Source: CAVPTL01 sp963708725 | GTDB taxonomy: Bacteria > Actinomycetota > Thermoleophilia > Gaiellales > JAICJC01 | DNA: 64,000 bases | Direction of reading: 5' to 3' | NCBI GenBank assembly: GCA_963708725.1 | Contig: CAVPTL010000008.1 | Coordinates: 558,001-622,000, forward strand | Shown here: piece by piece, positions 58,289 to 64,000 of the stretch | Layout of the letters: each line of letters opens with the position of its first letter | Position numbering within the stretch: position 1 is the first letter of the stretch | Translations under genes and position numbers: made by a program | The notes under the pieces: generated by a model | What the model was told of the DNA's origin: nothing | The model's input: only the letters and a program-made list of their open reading frames with translations | The model's database searches: none

Positions 58289-58822
58289 TCACACGTCGAT
58301 GCGCTGAAGCCACCGCTCGACCGCCTGGGGCGATCTCAGCCGCACCTGCTCGACGTGTGCGAACCGCGGTTGGTCGAGCAGCGCCGGGAGCGTGCGGCGG
58401 TTGGCGACGAACTTGCGCACAGCGTAGGTAAACAGCGAGTCCCACCCCACGAATGCGGTCAGCCACGACTCCGTGTTGCCGTTCCACAGCGGCTCCGACC
58501 TTCGAATCCGTCCGCTGGTGCGATGCCACAGCCGGCCCAAGCACGTGTGCAGTGGCAGGTCGAGCCAGACGACCGTATCGGCGCGTTCCAGCACCAGTGT
58601 CCCGACCTTTCGGCGGTAGTCGGCGTCCACCACCCATCGATCGGCCGCGGTGAACTCCACCAGATGTGCGCGCAGGGCCGCATCGGAGGTCTCGGCCCAG
58701 CCGAACCCGTGGACGAGCGCGTCGGTCTCGAGGTGCGGGATGTTCAGCCGCCGTCCCAGCTCGCGGCCCAGGGTGGTCTTGCCCGATCCGCTGATTCCCT
58801 GGATGCTGATGCGGTCGGGCAT
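58289..58822 (-). CDS. P-loop kinase-like protein (adenylate kinase/FlaR type)
   Basis: 177 residues. Walker A GISGSGKTT near the N-terminus, then PHLETDALVHGFGW, VVDADYRRK and VVWLDLPLHTCLGRLWHRT follow the nucleoside-kinase-like pattern of the FlaR/topology-modulation group. A TAGAAT hexamer (58834-58829) ends 6 bases before its ATG, so it is divergently promoted from the mqn operon. Substrate unknown. Confidence 0.78.
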   Translation of the reverse strand: MPDRISIQGISGSGKTTLGRELGRRLNIPHLETDALVHGFGWAETSDAALRAHLVEFTAADRWVVDADYRRKVGTLVLERADTVVWLDLPLHTCLGRLWHRTSGRIRRSEPLWNGNTESWLTAFVGWDSLFTYAVRKFVANRRTLPALLDQPRFAHVEQVRLRSPQAVERWLQRIDV

Positions 58823-58828
58823 GGGCCG

Positions 58829-58834
58829 ATTCTA
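58829..58834 (-). promoter_or_regulatory. -10 hexamer (TAGAAT) of the kinase-like gene
   Basis: TAGAAT on the minus strand, 6 bases before ATG 58822. It lies back to back with the mqn promoter at 58848. Confidence 0.4.
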
Positions 58835-58847
58835 TGAGGCCGGGCAG

Positions 58848-58853
58848 TAGACT
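58848..58853 (+). promoter_or_regulatory. -10 hexamer (TAGACT) of the mqn operon
   Basis: TAGACT followed by 9 bases and ATG 58863, giving a nearly leaderless message that begins with the MqnE-like gene. Confidence 0.45.
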
Positions 58854-58862
58854 CCGCCCGGT

Positions 58863-59417
58863 ATGGCCACTGCTTACCTCGACACGCTGGCCCCGATCCG
58901 AGACAAGGTGCTCGCCGGCGGCCGCCTCGACTTTGACGACGGCGTCGCCCTCCTCGATTGCCATGACCTGCTCGCCCTCGGTGATTTGGCCGACGCAGCC
59001 CGCAAGCTCCGCGGCGGCTCCGACGACGTGTACTACGCCGCGGCGGAGCAGCCGTCGCCAGATCCCGCCGCCGTCGGTGCCGACACCCTCGTGTTCGGCC
59101 GTGGCGAGACGCATGCCGAGCGCATCGAGGAGCTGATCCGGCTGCGCGATCTGCAAGACTCGACGGGGGAGATCTCGAGCTTCCTCGCGTTGCCGATCCA
59201 CGCCGACAGCACGACCGGACACGACGACATCCAGATGATCGCCGTGTCACGATTGATGCTCGACAACGTGCCGGACATTCGGGTCAATGCCGCGCTGGTG
59301 ACCACGCCGCTGGCTCAGGTGGCGCTGGCGTTTGGCGCGAACGAGCTCGAGGGGCCGCCTGCCGACGAACAGGTGCTGTTGATCAGTGAGGCCGGCCGAA
59401 ACCCGGTGAAACGGTGA
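58863..59417 (+). CDS. MqnE-like protein lacking the radical-SAM core
   Basis: 184 residues; aminofutalosine synthase MqnE is about twice as long. Residues 1-52 follow the family N-terminus (IRDKVLAGGRLDFDDGVALL, LGDLADAARKLRGG, DDVYY). At the point where the CxxxCxxC cluster should begin, an 18-residue linker (AAEQPSPDPAAVGAD) jumps straight to the C-terminal barrel third: FGRGETHAERIEELIRLRDLQDSTGEISSFLALPIHAD and IQMIAVSRLMLDNVPDI. The tail (ADEQVLLISEAGRNPVKR) is also shortened. No Cys triad remains, so SAM radical chemistry is impossible. The frame is clean, promoter-equipped and coupled to mqnA. Confidence 0.75.
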   Translation: MATAYLDTLAPIRDKVLAGGRLDFDDGVALLDCHDLLALGDLADAARKLRGGSDDVYYAAAEQPSPDPAAVGADTLVFGRGETHAERIEELIRLRDLQDSTGEISSFLALPIHADSTTGHDDIQMIAVSRLMLDNVPDIRVNAALVTTPLAQVALAFGANELEGPPADEQVLLISEAGRNPVKR

Positions 59418-60181
59418 GCCTGCGCCTCGGTCGCATCTCGTACGCCAACATGGCGCCGCCGTTCTTCGATCTCTCCGGCGTCGATGTCGAGGAGGTCCCG
59501 GGCGTGCCGACCGAGCTCAACGCGATGTTGCTGCAAGGCGCGATCGACGTTGCGCCGATGTCATCGATCGAATACGGCCGAAACGCGGACAAGCTGCGGC
59601 TGCTGCCGCGGCTATGCGTATCTGCCGAAGGCGCTGTCGACTCGATCCAGCTGATCACCCGCACGCCGCTCGAGCAAGTCCGCGTGGTGGCGGTGACTCC
59701 GGAGAGTGCGACCTCGGTGGTGCTGACCAAGGTGCTTCTGGGCGACGTCGAACTGGTGCCGCTGGGCGAGCCCGCCGAAGCCACCATGCTGATCGGTGAC
59801 GCCGCCCTGCGCAGCACGTTTGAGGACCCGACTCCCCACTACGATCTCAGCCGGCTGTGGCAGGAGCGCACCGGTCTGCCGATGGTGTTTGCGGTGTGGG
59901 GCTGCCGGGCGGGCGTGACCGAGGGGCTGGTCGAGCTCGAGCAGGCCCATCTGCGCTCGCTACAGATCGCCCGCGACGAACCCGAGGCACTCGCCCGCCG
60001 GGCTGCGGAGTTATACGGCTGGCCGGCAGGATTCATGGCGCGATACTACGAAAAGCTTCGGTACCATTTCGGCCCGCGCGAGCGTGAGGGTTTGATCCGG
60101 TTCTTCGAGCTGGCCCACGCGGTCGGTGAGCTGGACACGGTGCCGGAGTTGGAGTTCGTCGATATGGCGGAGGTGGCGTGA
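59414..60181 (+). CDS. mqnA: chorismate dehydratase (futalosine pathway)
   Basis: 255 residues from GTG 59414 (GTGA overlap). The MqnA/MqnD-type periplasmic-binding fold: RLGRISYANMAPPFFDL, GVPTELNAMLLQGAIDVAPMSSIEYGRNAD, ESATSVVLTKVLL, GDAALRSTF. It converts chorismate to 3-enolpyruvyl-benzoate, the substrate of MqnE. The Ser-Ser-Ile-Glu motif places it with MqnA rather than MqnD. Followed by mqnC through TGATG. Confidence 0.9.
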   Translation: MSLRLGRISYANMAPPFFDLSGVDVEEVPGVPTELNAMLLQGAIDVAPMSSIEYGRNADKLRLLPRLCVSAEGAVDSIQLITRTPLEQVRVVAVTPESATSVVLTKVLLGDVELVPLGEPAEATMLIGDAALRSTFEDPTPHYDLSRLWQERTGLPMVFAVWGCRAGVTEGLVELEQAHLRSLQIARDEPEALARRAAELYGWPAGFMARYYEKLRYHFGPREREGLIRFFELAHAVGELDTVPELEFVDMAEVA

Positions 60182-61290
60182 TGGCGGTGGCGGTGAAGCA
60201 ATCGGCAGTTGATGAAGCGCTCGACAAAGCTCGGGCCGGCGAGCGCATCGATGATGCCGATGCGGCCGCGCTTTTGCAGTCCCGCGAGCTGGTCAAGATC
60301 GGTGCCGTGGCGAACGAGATTCGAAATCGGCTGAACCCGCCAGAGGTCGTCACCTTCGTCGTCGATCGCAACCTCAACTACTCCAACGTCTGTTACACCG
60401 ACTGCAGCTTCTGCGCGTTTTACCGCCGCCCCGGCGACACCCGCGAGGGCTACACGCTGCCCAAGACGGTGATCTTCAAGAAGATCGAAGAGACGCTTGC
60501 GCTCAACGGCACGGCCGTGCTCATGCAGGGTGGTCACAACCCCGACCTGGGCCTCGACTGGTACGAGGATCTGTTCTCGTCCATCAAGGCCCGGTATCCG
60601 ATCCACCTGCACGCGCTCTCGCCGTCTGAGGTCCAGCACATCTCGCGCAAGGCCAAGCTGAGCCCGTCCGAGACGCTCTCGCGGTTGCGTGACGCGGGGC
60701 TCGACTCGCTGCCCGGCGGCGGCGCCGAGATCCTGTCCGACCGGGTGCGCAAGATCATCTCGCCGCAGAAGACCACCTCGGACGACTGGCTGGGAATCAT
60801 GCGCTCCGCCCATCGCCTGGGTATGAGCACCACCGCCACGATGATGTGGGGTCACATCGAGACGCTCGATGAGCGGGTGCTGCACCTGCGCCGGATCCGC
60901 GAGCTGCAGGACGAGATGCACGGCTTCCGCGCGTTCATCTCGTGGACGTATCAGCCCGACAACACGGTTCTCTCCAAGGACGTGCACTGGACGCCCACGA
61001 GCTTTGACTACCTGTTGATGCAGGCGGTCAGTCGCATCTACCTCGACAACGTCGATCACATCCAGAGCTCGTGGGTGACACAGGGCGTCAAGGTTGGCCA
61101 GGTGGCGCTGCGATTCGGCGCCGACGACATGGGCTCGATCATGATCGAGGAGAACGTCGTCTCGGCGGCCGGGACGACCCACCGCGCCACCACCGAGGAT
61201 TTCCTTCACCTGATCCGAAACGCGGGCTATACGCCCAGCCAGCGAGACACGCTGTATCGCACGGTGAAGGATTACCCGAGGGCTGCATGA
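60181..61290 (+). CDS. mqnC: cyclic dehypoxanthinyl futalosine synthase
   Basis: 369 residues from ATG 60181 (a GTG three bases earlier is also in frame). Radical-SAM enzyme with NYSNVCYTDCSFCAFYRRPG (CxxxCxxC cluster), then LMQGGHNPDLGLDWYEDL, LHALSPSEV, LPGGGAEILSDRVR, MMWGHIETLDERV and RIYLDNVDHIQSSW. It closes the naphthalene ring precursor in the futalosine route. Full-length and intact, in contrast to its MqnE-like neighbour. Confidence 0.94.
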   Translation: MAVAVKQSAVDEALDKARAGERIDDADAAALLQSRELVKIGAVANEIRNRLNPPEVVTFVVDRNLNYSNVCYTDCSFCAFYRRPGDTREGYTLPKTVIFKKIEETLALNGTAVLMQGGHNPDLGLDWYEDLFSSIKARYPIHLHALSPSEVQHISRKAKLSPSETLSRLRDAGLDSLPGGGAEILSDRVRKIISPQKTTSDDWLGIMRSAHRLGMSTTATMMWGHIETLDERVLHLRRIRELQDEMHGFRAFISWTYQPDNTVLSKDVHWTPTSFDYLLMQAVSRIYLDNVDHIQSSWVTQGVKVGQVALRFGADDMGSIMIEENVVSAAGTTHRATTEDFLHLIRNAGYTPSQRDTLYRTVKDYPRAA

Positions 61291-61688
61291 AGGTTTCGGT
61301 GGCGCGCCGCTGCGCGGCTCCAGCAGAATCGGTGTGGGAATGGATCGTCGATCCCGAGAAGCACATCCAGATGCTGCCTCCCAACGTCCACGACGCCCAG
61401 GTCGAGGAGAACGGTGACATCAGTGCGGTCGTGAAAGCAGGCGGCCTGTCCGAGCCCATGGTCGTACGCGTGGTTTCGACCGAGCCCCCGCACCGGCTGG
61501 TTGGCGAGCGGGTCGATGGCAACCGCGAGGGCAGCACCGAGTTTCTGCTCAAACCTGACGGCGACGGGTGCATGGTGACGATCACCGCCGAGATCGAGGT
61601 GCCACGGCTGATCGCCGCGGTTGCATCGGGCAAGATGAAGCACTCGCTGGCCGAGCAGCTCGCGAACCTCGATCGACTGTCTGCCTGA
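61287..61688 (+). CDS. SRPBCC-family (CoxG/polyketide-cyclase-like) protein
   Basis: 133 residues, coupled to mqnC by ATGA. MKVSVARRCAAPAESVWEWIVDPEKHIQMLPPNV starts the helix-grip fold, and KMKHSLAEQLANLDRL is the C-terminal helix. Such proteins bind hydrophobic ligands; a role in handling a menaquinone intermediate is possible but unproven. Confidence 0.8.
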   Translation: MKVSVARRCAAPAESVWEWIVDPEKHIQMLPPNVHDAQVEENGDISAVVKAGGLSEPMVVRVVSTEPPHRLVGERVDGNREGSTEFLLKPDGDGCMVTITAEIEVPRLIAAVASGKMKHSLAEQLANLDRLSA

Positions 61689-62281
61689 TGTTGAGTTCGT
61701 TGGCGGATTGGGTGCAGTCGATGATTGCTGCGCATGGGTTGTCGGCGGTGTTTGTGTTGATGGTGTTGGAGAGTGCGTGTGTGCCGGTGCCCAGTGAGGT
61801 GACGATGATTTATGCGGGGTATTTGGTGTCGCAGGGGACGTTTGGGTTTGTGGCGGCGGTGTTGGTGGGGTCGTTTGGGAACCTGGTGGGGTCGTGGATT
61901 GCGTGGGCGGCGGGTGCCTATGGGGTGGATGCGGTGTTGGTGCGTGGTGATCACGCGCGTGGTGAGCTGGCGCGAACCCAGCGGTGGTTTGATCGGTATG
62001 GGGGGCGGCTCGTGTTTTTTGGGCGGATGGTGCCGCTGGTGCGGACGTTTGTGTCGCTTCCTGCGGGGGTTGCGCGGATGCCGCTGGGCCGGTTTTCGGT
62101 GCTCACGTTTTTGGGGTGTTTGCCGTGGTGCATCGGCCTGGTTGCGATCGGCAACTACGCTGGCAGTAACTGGCAGCAGTGGGAGCATCGACTGGGCTAT
62201 CTCAACTACCTGATCGTCGCCGCCATCGTCGCCCTGGCAGGCTTGTGGCTACTGCGCCGACGTCGCAGGGTCGCTGTCTAG
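61688..62281 (+). CDS. DedA-family membrane protein
   Basis: 197 residues with DedA/SNARE-associated domain: LESACVPVPSEVTMIYAGYLV, GSFGNLVGSWIAWAAGAYG and the conserved FGRMVPLVRTFVSLPAGVARMPLGRF, then two helices. Family members move phospholipid or undecaprenyl phosphate across the membrane. The first two thirds of the gene (to about 62,110) use G- and T-ending codons almost exclusively; the last third switches to the C-rich codons of the neighbours. This is described in the findings. Confidence 0.9.
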   Translation: MLSSLADWVQSMIAAHGLSAVFVLMVLESACVPVPSEVTMIYAGYLVSQGTFGFVAAVLVGSFGNLVGSWIAWAAGAYGVDAVLVRGDHARGELARTQRWFDRYGGRLVFFGRMVPLVRTFVSLPAGVARMPLGRFSVLTFLGCLPWCIGLVAIGNYAGSNWQQWEHRLGYLNYLIVAAIVALAGLWLLRRRRRVAV

Positions 62282-62284
62282 ACT
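62279..62284 (+). promoter_or_regulatory. -10 hexamer (TAGACT) overlapping the dedA stop codon
   Basis: TAGACT starts with the dedA TAG and ends 8 bases before the GTG at 62293, suggesting a separate leaderless promoter for the aminotransferase. Confidence 0.45.
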
Positions 62285-62292
62285 GGTCCAAA

Positions 62293-63402
62293 GTGTCGGT
62301 CCCTCTCATGGACATCCACGGGCAGTACGCGGATCTTTTGCCCGACATCAAGCAGGCCGTCGGAGACGTGATCGACTCCGGCCGTTTCATCCTGGGCCCA
62401 CAGGTGCGCGGGTTCGAGGAGGAGATGGCCGTCGAGCTGGGTGCGGCCCACGCTGTCGGCGTCGCCAACGGCACCGACGCGTTGCTGCTTGCCCTCGAGG
62501 CGGTCGGTGTGGGTGCCGGCGACGAGGTCGTAACCACGCCCTACACATTCTTTGCGACCGCCGAGGCGATCGCGCGCGTGGGCGCCACTCCTGTGTTCGC
62601 CGATATCCGGCCCGATACGCTCAATCTCGATCCGGCGGCGGTCGAGGCCGCGATCACCGACCGCACGCGAGCGATCCTGGTCGTGCACCTGTTCGGGCAG
62701 CCGGTCGACCTCGGCGCGTTTCGAGAGCTGGCAGACCGTCACGGTCTGGCACTGATCGAGGACGCCGCCCAGGCGTTCGGCGCGTCGTACGAGGGGCGGG
62801 CAGCAGGATCGGTGGGAGACATCGCGACCTTCTCGTTCTTCCCGACCAAGAATCTGCCGGGAATCGGCGATGGAGGGGCGATCGCGACCTCGAGTGCCGA
62901 CCTGGCCGAGCGGGTGCGGCTGCTGCGGTTCCACGGCTCCCGCGATAAGCGGACGTTCGAGCAGATTGGGCTCAACTCCCGTTTGGACGAGATCCAGGCA
63001 GCGGTGCTGAGACTGTTCCTGCCGCACCTCGACGGGTGGAACGATGGTCGCCGCGCCGCAGCGACTCGCTACACCACCCTCGGCCTGGGCGAACTCGTCG
63101 AGCTTCCGGTGGAGGCCCCCGGCGCTCGCCACATCTATCACCTGTACGTCGTACGTTCGGCTCGCCGCGAGGCGATTGCTCGCGGCCTTCGCGATGCCGG
63201 TGTCGGCAGCGCGGTCTACTACGAGATCCCGCTTCACCTGCAGCCAGTGTTCGGCCACCTCGGATACCGGCCCGGGCAGCTTCCTGTGGCCGAGAAAGCA
63301 GCGCGCGAAGGGCTGGCGCTGCCGATGTTCGCAACGCTGGACGAAAGCCGGCAGCGTGAGGTTGTCGAGGCGGTACGCGCCGCCTCGCGAGCCGCCGCGT
63401 AA
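62293..63402 (+). CDS. DegT/DnrJ/EryC1/StrS-family aminotransferase
   Basis: 369 residues from GTG 62293 (ATG at 62308 is an alternative). PLP enzyme of the sugar-aminotransferase class: GPQVRGFEEEMAVELGAAHAVGVANGTDALLLAL, LIEDAAQAFGASYEGR, and the PLP Lys in FSFFPTKNLPGIGDGGAI, then NSRLDEIQAAVL. It likely aminates a nucleotide-linked keto-sugar for a surface glycan; the next gene supports glycan work. Confidence 0.92.
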   Translation: MSVPLMDIHGQYADLLPDIKQAVGDVIDSGRFILGPQVRGFEEEMAVELGAAHAVGVANGTDALLLALEAVGVGAGDEVVTTPYTFFATAEAIARVGATPVFADIRPDTLNLDPAAVEAAITDRTRAILVVHLFGQPVDLGAFRELADRHGLALIEDAAQAFGASYEGRAAGSVGDIATFSFFPTKNLPGIGDGGAIATSSADLAERVRLLRFHGSRDKRTFEQIGLNSRLDEIQAAVLRLFLPHLDGWNDGRRAAATRYTTLGLGELVELPVEAPGARHIYHLYVVRSARREAIARGLRDAGVGSAVYYEIPLHLQPVFGHLGYRPGQLPVAEKAAREGLALPMFATLDESRQREVVEAVRAASRAAA

Positions 63403-63412
63403 GGCCGGCGAC

Positions 63413-64000
63413 ATGCGGGTCTGGATCGACCTCACCAACTCGCCGCATGTGGTGATCTTCGCGCCGCTGGCGGAGCGGATGCGAGCGCGAGGGTGGGAGG
63501 TCGAGATCACCGCCCGCGACTTTGCCCAGACGCTGCAGCTGCTCGAGCTGCATGGGATCGAGCACACCGTGATCGGGCACCACGGTGGCGGGTCGCGCAG
63601 CGGTAAGGCGCGCGCGGCCACCGGCCGGGTGGCCGAGATGATCAGGTTTGGGCGCGGACGTGGTTTCGACGTCGGCCTCGCGCACGGCTCGACCGATCTG
63701 CCGATGGCCTGCCGCGCGCTGCGGATCCCCAATACGACGATGTTCGACTACGAGTACGCCCACCTTCAGCATTCGCTCAACTGCCGGCTGGCGAATCGTG
63801 TGCTCGTGCCCGATGCGATCCCGCCGGCTCGGCTTTCGCGGTATGGCGCGCGTGGCCCGAAGCTGGTGCGCTACCCGGGCCTGAAAGAGGAGTACTACCT
63901 CGCGGGGTTCGAGCCCGACCCGGCGGTTCCGGCGGCGCTGGGGCTCGATGGCAGCCGGATCGGGCTGGTTCTGCGCCCACCCGCCGACGTGGCGCTTTAC
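63413..64000 (+). CDS. DUF354-family (glycosyltransferase-like) protein, 5' part
   Basis: The frame is open from ATG 63413 to the right window edge (196 residues, no stop). MRVWIDLTNSPHVVIFAPLAERM, VEITARDFAQTLQLLELHGIEH, HGSTDLPMACRALRIPNTTMFDYEYA and VLVPDAIP match DUF354, a family with a GT-B-like N-terminal domain often found in capsule or S-layer glycan loci. It follows the aminotransferase by 10 bases, so it is the same operon. Confidence 0.85.
   Translation, partial: MRVWIDLTNSPHVVIFAPLAERMRARGWEVEITARDFAQTLQLLELHGIEHTVIGHHGGGSRSGKARAATGRVAEMIRFGRGRGFDVGLAHGSTDLPMACRALRIPNTTMFDYEYAHLQHSLNCRLANRVLVPDAIPPARLSRYGARGPKLVRYPGLKEEYYLAGFEPDPAVPAALGLDGSRIGLVLRPPADVALY

Noticed and set aside
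61139..62188. 349-residue minus-strand frame rich in His, Pro and Arg, looking like a basic repeat protein
   Set aside because: It is the antisense of dedA; the odd composition merely reflects the G/T-rich codons of that gene.

Overview
This is a high-GC chromosomal window with very tight gene packing: many ATGA, GTGA, TAGTG and TGATG stop/start overlaps and frequent GTG starts. The gene set points to an aerobic actinobacterium, most likely of the Thermoleophilia/Solirubrobacterales type; this is inference from gene content, and no rRNA is present. The supporting content is a futalosine-type menaquinone pathway (mqnA, mqnC and UbiD/UbiX/MenG partners), coenzyme F420 biosynthesis with several F420-dependent oxidoreductases, an actinobacterial-type bc complex, and two different cytochrome c oxidases. 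Many start codons lie only 6-9 nt downstream of a TAnnnT -10 hexamer (TAGACT, TAGGCT, TACAGT, TACAAT), so leaderless transcripts look common.

Layout. 1-0.4 kb: end of a LUD-domain protein and a small antiparallel membrane protein. 0.45-7.4 kb: two convergent cytochrome oxidase operons. The plus-strand operon encodes subunit II fused to cytochrome c, subunit I fused to a Usp-like domain, and subunit III. The minus-strand operon encodes subunits II and I, a 38-residue membrane peptide and a subunit IV-like protein. A structured intergenic region lies between the two. 7.4-10.6 kb: SPFH/NfeD pair, RNase D, small protein. 10.5-12.4 kb: secreted GH99-like protein. 12.54 kb: tRNA-Arg(CCT). 12.7-17 kb: polar amino-acid ABC transporter with a DUF1028 protein and an M20-type peptidase. 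17-18.2 kb: GT87-like membrane glycosyltransferase. 18.6-22.2 kb: gamma-glutamyl-polyamine (Puu-like) catabolism. 22.2-24.4 kb: MFS exporter with a MerR regulator. 24.5-32.8 kb: F420 island (cofD, cofE, cofC, fgd-like, LLM and PPOX-fold enzymes), running into a minus-strand operon with two response regulators, an orphan 80-residue histidine-kinase DHp domain and a PfkB kinase (to 34.9 kb). 35-45.8 kb: CDF transporter, HtrA protease, lipid kinase, phosphodiesterase, GtrA and GT-C-like membrane proteins, YmdB-like phosphoesterase, degenerate M23 protein, AI-2E family protein. 45.8-48.3 kb: two TPR paralogues, one with and one without an HTH.

48.4-61.7 kb is a respiratory cofactor region: hemB, hemL, a UbiD-type decarboxylase, the Rieske/cytochrome b/cytochrome b-c fusion operon, ubiX, menG and a polyprenyl diphosphate synthase. 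It continues with mqnA and mqnC, preceded by an MqnE-like protein that has lost its whole radical-SAM core. 61.7-64 kb: a DedA protein with a sharp internal change in base usage, a DegT-type aminotransferase and a DUF354 protein cut by the window edge. Together the genes supply heme, menaquinone, the quinol-cytochrome c segment and terminal oxidases, with F420 redox enzymes alongside.

The strongest candidates for something undescribed are the radical-SAM-less MqnE-like protein, the COX1-Usp fusion with an internal translation start, the DHp-only mini-protein, and the palindromic elements at the ends of respiratory operons. No stretch longer than 300 bases lacks a gene. No mobile element, CRISPR array or rRNA was seen.
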